A stretch of DNA of 64,000 nt from Clostridia bacterium (GCA_017936125.1 JAGBGE010000022.1:23089-87088), one strand, 5' to 3'; shown: positions 16,960 to 25,679, counted from the stretch's first letter. Translations and numbers: made by a program. Notes: a model not told the origin generated them from the letters alone.

Positions 16960-17223
16960 ATGAAACCTTCACTCAAAAACTTCGGCTTCAAGAGAAAAAG
17001 CGGAATTCTAATGCCTATCAGCTCGCTCCCCTCTCCATACGGCATTGGATCGTTCGGTAAGGGGGCGTATGATTTCGTCGATTTCCTCGTGGAGACGAAA
17101 ACTAAATGCTGGCAGGTTCTGCCGCAACAAACAGAATATAGAATGAAAGAGCCGAGAAAAATCTCGGCTCTTGTTTTATGCTTTTATTCTTTTAGTCACA
17201 ACGTCTGCAACCTTATAGAGTGA
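16960..17223 (+). pseudogene. malQ: Truncated 4-alpha-glucanotransferase (N-terminal fragment)
   Basis: The first 55 or so residues match the conserved start of MalQ/amylomaltase (GH77): RKSGILMPISSLPSPYGIGS, FGKGAYDFVDFLVET and CWQVLPQ, where intact enzymes continue with LGPTSYGDSPYQ. From about 17130 the homology ends and the frame runs through a hairpin and into the tail of the opposite ECF gene. A working enzyme needs about 500 residues, so this is a remnant. Promoter and ribosome site are intact, so a short peptide may still be made. Probably a deletion that removed the rest of a glycogen/maltodextrin gene. Confidence 0.8.
17147..17175 (-). terminator. Terminator at the end of the methionine operon
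   Basis: AGAGCCGAG / CTCGGCTCT, a nine-base perfect stem with a six-base A/T loop, directly after the ECF gene stop at 17176. T-rich flanks are present on both strands, so it may also stop transcripts from the malQ promoter. Confidence 0.75.
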
Positions 17224-17781
17224 GGGCGCGAATACGACATTGATTAAAAGCTCTATAAAGAAGTTGGCGGTAATAAGTACGCCGAAGAGCAGCATCATGA
17301 AGTTTGCCGTTTCGATACCGAGCTTACCGGCAACCGAGATGACGTCATTCTTGATAATAATGCAGCCCAGCGCAAAGATTCCCGTGTTGACAACCGGCGC
17401 GGAAATTGCCGCAACTATGCTCGCTGCGAGCTTGTTGTACTTTTTCAGCGCATTATAGATAAACGCGGGAACCATTCCTGCGAGAGTACCCTTGACTACG
17501 CAGATAAGTATAGTCATAATAGGACTCGCCTGAAAAAGATAAAGAGTGAATACGTCCTTACCTACTATTCCCCAGAATATCGCGACAAGTCCGAAGGCAA
17601 AGCCGAGAATTCCTCCGCATTTCCAATCGAGTACTATCGACCCGAGCGTTATCGGAACGAGGCACAGGCATAGCGTAACTACGCCAATGCTGGAAATAGA
17701 TTGCAGCGCAATTACGAGCGCTAAAAGAATTGCCATTTCGGTTAATTTAAGGGTTGAGATTTTTTTGCTCATTTCTTTCAT
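17176..17781 (-). CDS. ECF-type vitamin transporter, substrate-binding S component
   Basis: A 201-residue integral membrane protein with six hydrophobic segments, of the size and layout of energy-coupling-factor S components. It starts with the usual short basic N-terminus and LTEMAILLALVIALQ, which resembles the AxxxA-type helix that contacts EcfT. No ATPase or EcfT gene is nearby, so it should share a common module (group II). It starts four bases inside the metH 3' part, as the last gene of the methionine operon, so a folate-, cobalamin- or methionine-related substrate is a reasonable inference. The sequence alone does not tell. Confidence 0.75.
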   Translation of the reverse strand: MKEMSKKISTLKLTEMAILLALVIALQSISSIGVVTLCLCLVPITLGSIVLDWKCGGILGFAFGLVAIFWGIVGKDVFTLYLFQASPIMTILICVVKGTLAGMVPAFIYNALKKYNKLAASIVAAISAPVVNTGIFALGCIIIKNDVISVAGKLGIETANFMMLLFGVLITANFFIELLINVVFAPSLYKVADVVTKRIKA

Positions 17782-19226
17782 TTTTTACTTCCTCTTGTCT
17801 TTTTCTCAAAGCTTTCAAGATATCTCACCGCGTCCATAGCGTCGGCAGCATATTTATCCGCGCCGATTTTGAGAGCATAATCCTCGGTGAGCACCGCACC
17901 TCCGACCATAATTTTGCACTCCGGACAAGCCTTGCGCAGAGAGCATATTGTTTCTTCCATCGCAGGAACGGTGGTGGTCATAAGCGCACTTAGTCCGACA
18001 AATTCGGCTTTCAAAGAAACAACCGCCTCAACTATTCTCTCGGGAGAGACGTCTTTGCCAAGGTCGGTTACGGCATAGCCGTAATTCTCGAGAATCAGCT
18101 TTACTATATTCTTGCCTATATCGTGTATATCGCCCTTTACGGTTGCGAGAATCACTCTCGCGCGGCTCGGAGCTTTATCGGTAGGCATAGCGCTTTTTAT
18201 CACCTCGAAGGCTGCGCCTGCCGCCTCGGCGCTCATTAAAAGTCCGGGGAGATAAACCGTCTTTTTCTCGAATCCCTCGCCTACTGTATCGAGCGCAGGA
18301 ATTATTTCATTCTTAACGATATCAAGAGGCTCTGCCGTCTTGATAAGCTCGCGAGTTTTTGCCGCTGCGTCCTCGCGAAGTCCTTTAATTATTGCGTTTT
18401 GTAATGTAGAGTTGTCATTTACAGGCTTTGCTTCGAATTTCGTGCTATGTGAATCGGTATAACCAATATAGCTCTCAAAATTTTTATCCTTACCCGAGAG
18501 CGCAAGATATGAGTGATACGCACGCATCATTTCCTCGGAATAGGGGTTCATTATGGCAGCCGAAAGACCTGAGCCAAGCGCAAGCGTGAAGAATGACGAA
18601 TTTATAATATCTCTCTCGGGAAGTCCAAAGGACACGTTGGAAACACCAAGAGAGGTGTGACAGCCAAGCTCGCTGCTTATAAGTCGCACGGCGCGCAGAG
18701 TTTCGCTCGCCGCATTACCGTCAGCGCTCACCGCCATAGCAAGCGGATCAAAGATTATATCCTTCTTGTCTATTCCATACTTCTCTGCCTCGGTGAGAAT
18801 TTTTCTCGCGATTTCGAGCCTTTGCTCTGCCTTATCGGGAATGCCCTGCTCGTCGAGCGTGAGCGCAACGACAAGACCGCCGTATTTTCCGACAAGCGGG
18901 AACACCTTTTCCATACTCTCACGCTTGCCGTTCACCGAGTTTATCATCGCCTTGCCGTTGTATATACGAAGCGCTCTTTCCATAGCGAGAGCGTCTGAGG
19001 TATCTATCTGCAATGGCAAATCAAGCACCGATTGAAGCGCAAGCACCGATTTTTCGAGCATCTCAGCCTCGTCTATCCCTGGCAGACCCACGTTGACGTC
19101 GAGTATATGCGCGCCACGCTCCGACTCGGCAATTCCCTCACGCAGAATGTAGTCAATATCACCTGAACGCAGCGCTTCCTTGAAGCGAGGCTTACCCGTA
19201 GGATTTATCCTCTCACCGATAAGCAC
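17778..19226 (-). CDS. metH: Methionine synthase, pterin-binding and cobalamin-binding part (3' part of frameshifted metH)
   Basis: Catalyses methyl transfer from methyl-tetrahydrofolate to cobalamin. Residues 1-260 are the pterin-binding TIM barrel (LIGERINPTGKPRFKEAL, ILDVNVGLPGIDE, FDPLAMAVSA, SLGVSNVSFGLP). Residues about 280-360 are the four-helix cap. Residues about 360-470 are the B12 Rossmann domain with GDIHDIGKN (cobalt-ligand His), LSALMTTTV and MVGGAVL. The frame upstream of the apparent ATG continues as VSSYTHAVIFDSPV, the standard linker of fused MetH, so this piece and the one at 19241-20167 belong to one gene broken by one missing base at the T-run 19276-19280. No activation domain is fused; it is encoded at 20164. 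Confidence 0.92.
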   Translation of the reverse strand: MLIGERINPTGKPRFKEALRSGDIDYILREGIAESERGAHILDVNVGLPGIDEAEMLEKSVLALQSVLDLPLQIDTSDALAMERALRIYNGKAMINSVNGKRESMEKVFPLVGKYGGLVVALTLDEQGIPDKAEQRLEIARKILTEAEKYGIDKKDIIFDPLAMAVSADGNAASETLRAVRLISSELGCHTSLGVSNVSFGLPERDIINSSFFTLALGSGLSAAIMNPYSEEMMRAYHSYLALSGKDKNFESYIGYTDSHSTKFEAKPVNDNSTLQNAIIKGLREDAAAKTRELIKTAEPLDIVKNEIIPALDTVGEGFEKKTVYLPGLLMSAEAAGAAFEVIKSAMPTDKAPSRARVILATVKGDIHDIGKNIVKLILENYGYAVTDLGKDVSPERIVEAVVSLKAEFVGLSALMTTTVPAMEETICSLRKACPECKIMVGGAVLTEDYALKIGADKYAADAMDAVRYLESFEKKTRGSKK

Positions 19227-19240
19227 GGGAGAGTCGAAGA

Positions 19241-20167
19241 TTACCGCGTGTGTGTATGAAGAAACGAGTGTGTGATTTTTCTTTCAATAGCCTTGACCGG
19301 CATATCCTTCGTCGCACGAACAAGCGCCGCGATATACTCCGGAGTAGTGCCGCAGCATCCACCGACTATACGCACGCCCTTTTCGGTAAGGATAGACGAA
19401 TCGCGTGCAAAATCCTCTGCCGAAAGGTCGTAGACCGTTCTGCCGTTTTCAATTCGCGGCAGACCCGCGTTAGCCTTGAGAATCACGGGTAACGAGGAAT
19501 ACTCCAGATATTTCTCTATCACACCCGAAAGAGCCGCAGGGCCGAGCGAGCAGTTGACGCCTATCGCATCAGCGCCCATACCCTCGAGCATTGCTACCAT
19601 AGCCACAGCATCTGCGCCTGTCATCAGCTTACCGTCTGCGCCATAGGCATTGCCTACGAACACGGGCAGGTCGGAATTTTCCTTGACCGCAAGCAGCGCC
19701 GCCTTGGTTTCAAGGCTGTCGTTCATCGTCTGTATGAAGAAGAGGTCAGCGCCGTATTTCACGCCGAGCCTTACGGTTTTGGCAAAGACCTCTACCGCTT
19801 CCTCAAAGTCGAGGTCGCCAAGAGGCTTCAGCATTCTGCCCGTCGGACCAATGTCAACCGATATCCACTTCTCCTGCTCACCCGAGCTGGTATCACGGGC
19901 ATAGCGCACGTGACCTATCGCCGCGCTTACTATTTCTTCAAGCTCCCCGTCAGAGAATTTAAGCGAATTTGCGCCAAATGTATTCGCGCTGACAACGTTG
20001 CTGCCTGCGTCATAATAGTTCTTATGAATAGCTCGCAGGACCTCGGGATGCGAAAGATTCCATCTCTCAGGCAATTCACCCACGGCAAGACCTGCCGCCT
20101 GTAAAAGCGTACCCGTACCGCCGTCAAGATATATTCGGTTTTCCTTTAAGTATTCGGTAATTCTCAT
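19241..20167 (-). CDS. metH: Methionine synthase, homocysteine S-methyltransferase part (5' part of frameshifted metH)
   Basis: A 308-residue homocysteine-binding barrel. It shows LDGGTGTLLQ at the N-terminus, NTFGANS, the zinc ligands GVNCSLGP and GGCCGTTPEYI, and WNLSHPE. The last 11 or so residues (THSFLHTHTR) are out of frame: with one extra A in the AAAAA run (plus-strand T-run 19276-19280) the protein reads on as ERKNHTLVSSYTHAV into the pterin domain at 17778-19226. Intact, the polypeptide would be about 800 residues. Start overlaps the stop of the activation-domain gene by four bases, so these are cotranslated. Confidence 0.92.
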   Translation of the reverse strand: MRITEYLKENRIYLDGGTGTLLQAAGLAVGELPERWNLSHPEVLRAIHKNYYDAGSNVVSANTFGANSLKFSDGELEEIVSAAIGHVRYARDTSSGEQEKWISVDIGPTGRMLKPLGDLDFEEAVEVFAKTVRLGVKYGADLFFIQTMNDSLETKAALLAVKENSDLPVFVGNAYGADGKLMTGADAVAMVAMLEGMGADAIGVNCSLGPAALSGVIEKYLEYSSLPVILKANAGLPRIENGRTVYDLSAEDFARDSSILTEKGVRIVGGCCGTTPEYIAALVRATKDMPVKAIERKITHSFLHTHTR

Positions 20168-20772
20168 ATTTTCTCCTGAAGTCCGATAATTGCTGTAACA
20201 GATTTTGATGGTGACATCAAGAGGCTCTCGCCGAGCGTAATGCCAATTTTCCTCGTGCAGTCGAGAGCTGCAAAAATGTCCTTTTGCATAGCGAGCGGAA
20301 TATCTCCATAGCCTGCGCTGACTCTCGGACGGGTTGTATATCCACGGCTCTCAGCCTCTCTCTTTATCATATCGTTAAAGGTATCGCAAAGCGCTTCGAC
20401 TCTCTCCGAGCCGAGCGCCTGAAGCATCGTCGCCTTTGCGGCAGAAATCGCACCCGCACGCGCTATAAGTCTGTCAATTTCCACACCTACGGTAGCTGCG
20501 AAAAGAATAATTTTGCCGCACCCCGTGAGATTCTTGCATAAAGCGCTGGATTTAACCTTGCAGAAGTCGAGATTCACCTCGCCCGCGGAAGCAAAAGTAT
20601 CAAACTCTCGGTAACATACCTTATATGTCAGCTTGTCCTCAATCTCGGCTATACACTCGTCAAGCAGAGCTGAAATTTCCTCGCTCTCGCAGGCAGCTCC
20701 CGCATAGCGAAGCACCTCTTTTCTGTCTATCGGCGGCTCGTTTATGTTCAATATGTAAACTATACTATTCAT
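20164..20772 (-). CDS. Stand-alone methionine synthase activation-domain protein
   Basis: A 202-residue protein matching the C-terminal reactivation (S-adenosylmethionine-binding) domain of MetH, here as a separate gene. The diagnostic segment is RVSAGYGDIPLAMQKDIFAAL, corresponding to the RxSxGYGACPD region that binds AdoMet, followed by GITLGESLLMSPSKSVTAIIG. It would help to reduce and remethylate inactive cob(II)alamin on the MetH encoded just downstream. The start overlaps the metF stop by four bases. The split arrangement is known from Firmicutes and Thermotoga. Confidence 0.85.
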   Translation of the reverse strand: MNSIVYILNINEPPIDRKEVLRYAGAACESEEISALLDECIAEIEDKLTYKVCYREFDTFASAGEVNLDFCKVKSSALCKNLTGCGKIILFAATVGVEIDRLIARAGAISAAKATMLQALGSERVEALCDTFNDMIKREAESRGYTTRPRVSAGYGDIPLAMQKDIFAALDCTRKIGITLGESLLMSPSKSVTAIIGLQEKI

Positions 20773-21647
20773 TTTTCTATAATATTCGAGAGATTTCGCT
20801 GTATTGCCATAGCGATGTCAGGCTTGTTCATCGAGTAAACGTGAACGTTTGTGATACCGTTGGCAAAAAGATCTATTATCTGGTCGGTGGCGTAAGCAAT
20901 TCCCGCCTGCTTCATAGCCTCGGGAGAAGAACCGAACTTATCAACAAGCGACTTGAAGCGTTGGGGCATAAACGAGCCCGAGAGCTTTATTGCCCTGTCT
21001 ATCTGATTTGCATTCGTTATCGGCATAACACCCGGAATTACCGGAACGGTTATCCCCGCCTCGCGTGCTTTGTAGAGGAAGTTGTAGAGCAGGTTGTTAT
21101 CAAAGAACATCTGCGTGGTTAAAAACGCGCAGCCTGCGTCAACCTTTTCCTTAAGGTGCTTTAAGTCCTCTTTTTGATTAACGCTCTCCGGGTGTATCTC
21201 GGGATAGCAGGCAGCGCCTATGCAAAGCCCTGCGTCCGCCTCGCGAAGCTCTCTGACAAGCTCAACTGCGTGGTGGTAATCCCAGCCCGAACGGTCGGCA
21301 TCCAGGAGATGTGAAGGAATATCACCGCGAAGCGCCATAATATTCTCAATCCCCGCTGACTTTATCGCGGCTATTCTCTCACGAACGGTTTCTCTAGACG
21401 AGGAAACGCAGGTGAGATGCGCAAGAGTTGGAACACCGTATTTTTCCTTTATATTCTTCGCTATATCAAGAGTATATCTACTCGTACCGCCGCCTGCGCC
21501 GTAGGTCACGCTCATAAATGAGGGACGAAGCGCGGCAATCTCCTCTGTCGCCGCCTTGATGCTGTCGAATGACGCATCGTTTTTTGGCGGAAAGACCTCA
21601 AAGGATAGAGTGAGTCTGTCTTTGGAGAGTATCTCTGATATTTTCAT
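20769..21647 (-). CDS. metF: Methylenetetrahydrofolate reductase
   Basis: A 292-residue FAD-dependent TIM-barrel enzyme that makes 5-methyl-tetrahydrofolate for MetH. Visible family motifs: LSFEVFPPK at the N-terminus with the catalytic Glu, FMSVTYGAGGGTS, LAHLTC, NIMALRGDIP, IGAACYPE, TTQMFFDN and VIPGVMPI. I chose ATG 21647 because GAGGAG is seven bases upstream; the in-frame TTG two codons earlier is less likely. It overlaps the EamA gene's stop region and the activation-domain start, so it is translated in a tight operon. Confidence 0.95.
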   Translation of the reverse strand: MKISEILSKDRLTLSFEVFPPKNDASFDSIKAATEEIAALRPSFMSVTYGAGGGTSRYTLDIAKNIKEKYGVPTLAHLTCVSSSRETVRERIAAIKSAGIENIMALRGDIPSHLLDADRSGWDYHHAVELVRELREADAGLCIGAACYPEIHPESVNQKEDLKHLKEKVDAGCAFLTTQMFFDNNLLYNFLYKAREAGITVPVIPGVMPITNANQIDRAIKLSGSFMPQRFKSLVDKFGSSPEAMKQAGIAYATDQIIDLFANGITNVHVYSMNKPDIAMAIQRNLSNIIEK

Positions 21648-21649
21648 AA

Positions 21650-22564
21650 TCAATCTCCTCGCGTAAGTTTGAGCTTTTTCGTGATTATCGGTAAAAGCTC
21701 GTAAATAAGAGTTGCTGCGATTATCAGTACCGCACCGATAACCCCAAAGACGCTCATAGGCTCACCGAGCAAGAGCGCGGAGAGAAGCACGGCAACTATC
21801 GGGTCGATATAGCTCATCACGGCAACCGCCTCGGTGGGAAGCGACTTGACAGAGCCGAAGAATAGCGTATATGCAACGCCCGTATGTATAACACCGACTA
21901 CCAGAAGCAGAATTATCTCCTTCGCGCCAAGCATATCGGGTGTAACCTTCTCAGCAACAAGCGTGTATACCATAACCGTCACAGCAGCGACGAATAGCTG
22001 CGCTATGGTTGTATCATAGGATGATATTTCCTTCATTTTCTTGTTAATAATAGTCACCGACGCGTAAAGTGCGGCAGCACCGAGCGCAAGAAGAATTCCT
22101 ACTGCATCGTTGCTCGCAGGACTGATGCTCCAGGGCTCGGAAACCATTATCATTCCTAAAAATGCGGCACTTACACACAGCCAACCGCCGACACCGACCC
22201 TTGCGCGAAGAAATATAGGTGATGCTATTACCGCAAATACCGGCGCCATATAATAGCAGAGCGTAGCGGTGGCAACGGTGGTGTATCTGTATGACTCAAA
22301 GAGGAGTATCCAGTTAACTCCAATGCACGCGCCCGAAAGGAGAAGCAGGACTAAATTTTCCTTTATTCCCTCTTTATCCGGGCGTTTTTTGATTATCATC
22401 GTAACCAAAATCAGTACGAGCGCACCGACGAAGCCGCGCACCATAGCCACAAATCCCGACGGCAAATCACAATACCGAACAACGACTCCGATAGTGCCGA
22501 AAATCAGCATAGAAACGGCAAGATTTATTGATGCCGTAGCCATTTTAGTATTATTATTTTCCAT
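21650..22564 (-). CDS. EamA/DMT-family transporter (RhaT/YdcZ-like exporter)
   Basis: A 304-residue inner-membrane protein with ten hydrophobic helices in two homologous EamA halves; SYIDPIVAVLLSALLLGEPMS near the C-terminus is the typical second-half signature. Such drug/metabolite transporters export amino acids or metabolites. Its place between the oxidoreductase trio and metF suggests a methionine- or homocysteine-linked cargo, which is only inference. It starts one base inside the stop of the DUF1667 gene. Confidence 0.88.
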   Translation of the reverse strand: MENNNTKMATASINLAVSMLIFGTIGVVVRYCDLPSGFVAMVRGFVGALVLILVTMIIKKRPDKEGIKENLVLLLLSGACIGVNWILLFESYRYTTVATATLCYYMAPVFAVIASPIFLRARVGVGGWLCVSAAFLGMIMVSEPWSISPASNDAVGILLALGAAALYASVTIINKKMKEISSYDTTIAQLFVAAVTVMVYTLVAEKVTPDMLGAKEIILLLVVGVIHTGVAYTLFFGSVKSLPTEAVAVMSYIDPIVAVLLSALLLGEPMSVFGVIGAVLIIAATLIYELLPIITKKLKLTRGD

Positions 22565-22929
22565 TATTTCACAGGACCGTTGCTTGTCACAACGACGTTG
22601 ACGCCCGTATCACAGACGTTCTCTATTACCACGTCACCCACCGTTATATCATCGGGAGCGACTACCGAATTTATTTTCTTCATAACCTCGAAAACAAGCT
22701 CCTTCGGAACAGTCCTCTCGGTCTTTACCGCAGCGACTCCGCCCGACTTGCATACGACCGTAGACGTTACGGTTCTTCTCGGGTTAGTGCATTCATCATT
22801 TGCATAAGTCACGCCACGCTTGCAGAAATTGCCCTCAACCGACTCGACCTTGCCGTCATCGGTGAGCATTATCCTCATCTGACAGCCGCGAGGGCAGACT
22901 ATGCAGGTTAAAAATCTTTCCTTTGTCAT
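22564..22929 (-). CDS. DUF1667 protein, iron-sulfur-like partner of the FAD oxidoreductases
   Basis: A 121-residue DUF1667 protein. The N-terminus holds CIVCPRGC (Cys 9, 12, 16) and a second pair FCKRG and ECTNPRRT (Cys near 36 and 47), enough for a metal or Fe-S site. In Firmicutes this family is encoded with a GlpA-like dehydrogenase and an NAD(P)/FAD oxidoreductase, as here. It may be the electron-transfer subunit of that complex. It is separated from the oxidoreductase gene by two bases. Confidence 0.85.
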   Translation of the reverse strand: MTKERFLTCIVCPRGCQMRIMLTDDGKVESVEGNFCKRGVTYANDECTNPRRTVTSTVVCKSGGVAAVKTERTVPKELVFEVMKKINSVVAPDDITVGDVVIENVCDTGVNVVVTSNGPVK

Positions 22930-22931
22930 AT

Positions 22932-24173
22932 TTACACCTCAATAGAGAACGAAATTTCATTTCCCGAAAGCGAGGAGAGCATATCACCCGTGAGCTTCAC
23001 CTTTTCCATCTCGGCGGGTGCGAGCTTTTGCGCTTTCTTTGAGAGAATAACCCTTTCGCCACTCTTTACAATTATCCTTGCGTCACGGTAAACGTTCGCG
23101 ACTCTGAAATACACCTCGGTGTCCTTTACCTCGGTAATCTTCTGCGGAACGGTGTATCTAATTCTGCCGTCAACAGAGATTTTAGCCACGAGCGATTTCT
23201 CGCTCTCGCCGTTTATATATTTTGCAGCAGCCTGTCCCGCGATAACCGATTCCTCGGAAACGTAGTCAACGAGGTCGTGAACGTGCAGAACGTTGCCGCA
23301 GGCAAATACACCGGGAATCTCGGTTTCTCTCTCGCCGTCAACGACAGCACCGCCGGTCACTCTGTCAAGAGAAATGCCTGCGCCCTTGGTCAGCTCGTTC
23401 TCGGGAATAAGACCGCAGGAGAGAAGCAGCGTATCGCAGGGGATATATTCCTCGCTCTCCTTGATAGGACGGCGATTCTCGTCAACCCTCGCGATAGTCA
23501 CGCCCTCGACTCTTTCCTTACCGTGAATTTCCACAACGGTGTGCGAGAGCTTTAAGGGAATATTAAAATCGTTAAGGCACTGCTCGATATTTCTCGCAAG
23601 ACCGCCCGAATAGGGCATCAGCTCGCAGACCGCCATAACCCTTGCGCCCTCGAGCGTCATACGTCTCGCCATAATAAGACCGATATCACCCGAGCCGAGA
23701 ATAACCACCTGACTACCGGGCATATAGCCCTTCATATTTACGAATTTCTGCGCAGTTCCGGCGGTAAAAATACCCGACGGGCGAGTACCCGCTATACCAA
23801 GCGCGCCCTTGGGACGCTCACGGCAGCCCATAGCGAGAATGATAGCCTTTGCCTCAATCTCAAATATACCGTTCTCACGGTTCATAGCAGTAACCACCTT
23901 TTTGTCCGACACGTCTATTACCATAGTGTCAAGCATATATGGGATACCAAGCTCCTTTACTTTAACCTCATATCTGTACGCATACTCAGGGCCTGTCAGC
24001 TCCTCACCGAAGCGGTGCAGACCGAAGCCATTGTGTATGCACTGTCGAAGAATACCGCCAAGCGCGTTATCCCTCTCAAGTATAAGTATATCACGTACGC
24101 CCGCCTCGCGCGCAGCAACTGCCGCCGCCATACCCGCAGGTCCGCCGCCTATAATAACCAAATCAGCCTTCAT
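22932..24173 (-). CDS. NAD(P)/FAD-dependent pyridine-nucleotide oxidoreductase
   Basis: A 413-residue flavoprotein. The first FAD-binding fold is GGGPAGMAAAVAAREAG, followed by the GGILRQCIHNGFGLHRFGEELTG-type segment (Cys-containing) common in this GlpB-like family, a second GxGxxG fold at ILGSGDIGLIMARRM, and VFACGNVLHVHDLVD as the FAD-closing motif. It is the middle gene of a three-gene set with a GlpA-like dehydrogenase and DUF1667 protein, probably one membrane-associated or soluble dehydrogenase complex. Substrate may be glycerol-3-phosphate or another alpha-hydroxy acid. Confidence 0.88.
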   Translation of the reverse strand: MKADLVIIGGGPAGMAAAVAAREAGVRDILILERDNALGGILRQCIHNGFGLHRFGEELTGPEYAYRYEVKVKELGIPYMLDTMVIDVSDKKVVTAMNRENGIFEIEAKAIILAMGCRERPKGALGIAGTRPSGIFTAGTAQKFVNMKGYMPGSQVVILGSGDIGLIMARRMTLEGARVMAVCELMPYSGGLARNIEQCLNDFNIPLKLSHTVVEIHGKERVEGVTIARVDENRRPIKESEEYIPCDTLLLSCGLIPENELTKGAGISLDRVTGGAVVDGERETEIPGVFACGNVLHVHDLVDYVSEESVIAGQAAAKYINGESEKSLVAKISVDGRIRYTVPQKITEVKDTEVYFRVANVYRDARIIVKSGERVILSKKAQKLAPAEMEKVKLTGDMLSSLSGNEISFSIEV

Positions 24174-24178
24174 ATAGT

Positions 24179-25606
24179 TTACCCCTTGGTTTTTCTGTAA
24201 TTGATATAGGACTTGCCGCCGAATTTCGTAACGGCGGTATAGTCAACGCCCATTTCCTTTGCGAGCAGCTCTACGATATAAGGCGAGCAGAAGCCACCCT
24301 GACATCTGCCCATCGTGGCTCGCGTTCTGCGCTTGACACCGTCGACGTCGGTGGGACGGGGATTAGTCCTTATCGCATCGAGAATCTCACCCTCGGTAAT
24401 AGTTTCGCATCTGCAAATTACGTGCGCATACTCGGGGCGCTCCTTGATAAGAGCGTTCTTTTCTTCTCTCGAAAGCGAGGAGAAGAAATGCGCGGGACGG
24501 CGCTCGGCTACGAAGTCGGTACGCTCTGTCGCATCAAAGCCCGCGTCTTTAAGGAGTTCAATAGCATACTCCGCGATAGCAGGAGCAGATGAAAGTCCGG
24601 GGCTCTCGATTCCCGCGAGATTAAGAAATCTCTCGCGGGGCATATTTATAATAAAGTCACCTGTGCTGCCCGTAGCACGAAGTCCTGTAAACGAGGTTAT
24701 AGTTTTGCTGTAATCTATTCCGTCAACCTGCTCGGCTGCGAGAGCGCGCACTCTTGCGAGTCCCTCGGCAGTAGTCGAAAGGTCCGTCTTGTCAGAAATA
24801 TCCTCTGCGCTCGGGCCTACGAGAAGATTTCCGTCAACCGTGGGACTGACGAGAACGCCCTTTCCCATCTTCGACGGACAGCGGAAAATAGTATGCGAAA
24901 TATGCGAGCCGCACTCACGGTCGAGAAGAACGTACTCACCTCTGCGAGGACGAATGGTAAAGGAATTGTCGCCAACGAGCGCCGCTACCTCATCTGAATA
25001 AACGCCTGCGCAGTTGATAACGAATTTCGCCTCTACGAAATTCTCACCCGAATATACCTTATAACCCTTTTCATTTTTTTCAATTTTGTCTACCGAGAAG
25101 TTGAGCTTCAATTCTGCGCCGTTATCCATAGCCGAGCCGACTGCCGACATACAAAGCTCGTACGGGCAGACTATCGCGCCGGTCGGCGCGTGAAGCGCAA
25201 CGGTAACGCTGCTGCCAATATTAGGCTCAAGCGCGAGAAGCTCGTCGCGCTCAACAAGGCGGACGCCCTCAACTCCGTTGGCTTTACCTCTCTCCACAAG
25301 CTCGGTGAGAGCCGCGCGATCCTCGTCGTTAAAGCCGACTACAAGAGAGCCGTTTCTCTTGTATTTAACACCAAGCTCACGGCAAACGTTTTCCATCATC
25401 ACCGAGCCTCGCACGTTAAGACGCGCCTTAAGAGTACCCGGCTTCGCATCATATCCTGCGTGAACTATCGCGCTGTTGGCGCGAGTCGCACCGAGCGCAA
25501 CGTCAGCGCCGCGCTCTACTATACACACGCTCTGCGTATATCTAGTCAGCTCTCTTGCCATCATTCCGCCGACAACGCCTGCGCCGATAACTACAACATC
25601 AAACAT
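24179..25606 (-). CDS. GlpA-like FAD-dependent dehydrogenase with BFD-like [2Fe-2S] domain
   Basis: A 475-residue DAO-family flavoenzyme: FAD fold VVVIGAGVVGGMMARELTRY, GATRANSAIVHAGYD, and RPRRGEYVLLD in the substrate domain. The C-terminus (about 385-450) is a BFD-like domain with four cysteines, CRCETITEGEI and RCQGGFCSPY. This architecture is the anaerobic glycerol-3-phosphate dehydrogenase GlpA type, also shared by L-2-hydroxyglutarate oxidase relatives, so the substrate is uncertain. First gene of the long minus-strand operon that continues into methionine synthesis, driven from 25677-25705. Ribosome site GAGGAG. Confidence 0.87.
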   Translation of the reverse strand: MFDVVVIGAGVVGGMMARELTRYTQSVCIVERGADVALGATRANSAIVHAGYDAKPGTLKARLNVRGSVMMENVCRELGVKYKRNGSLVVGFNDEDRAALTELVERGKANGVEGVRLVERDELLALEPNIGSSVTVALHAPTGAIVCPYELCMSAVGSAMDNGAELKLNFSVDKIEKNEKGYKVYSGENFVEAKFVINCAGVYSDEVAALVGDNSFTIRPRRGEYVLLDRECGSHISHTIFRCPSKMGKGVLVSPTVDGNLLVGPSAEDISDKTDLSTTAEGLARVRALAAEQVDGIDYSKTITSFTGLRATGSTGDFIINMPRERFLNLAGIESPGLSSAPAIAEYAIELLKDAGFDATERTDFVAERRPAHFFSSLSREEKNALIKERPEYAHVICRCETITEGEILDAIRTNPRPTDVDGVKRRTRATMGRCQGGFCSPYIVELLAKEMGVDYTAVTKFGGKSYINYRKTKG

Positions 25607-25650
25607 TCTGTATCTCCTCTTTGAAAAAGGTAAAATTAAGATAACTTCCC

Positions 25651-25679
25651 TTGACTTATTAAAAGTTTAAGTATATAAT
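25651..25679 (+). promoter_or_regulatory. Promoter of the M16C peptidase gene
   Basis: TTGACT (25651-25656), 17 bases, perfect TATAAT (25674-25679). It overlaps the opposite-strand promoter at 25677-25705 by three bases. It leaves a leader of about 185 bases before ATG 25872. Confidence 0.7.

Noticed and set aside
19270..19290. Programmed frameshifting in metH
   Set aside because: There is an A-run but no strong stimulatory stem or upstream ribosome-like site, and two other genes show the same kind of single-base loss. An indel is simpler.
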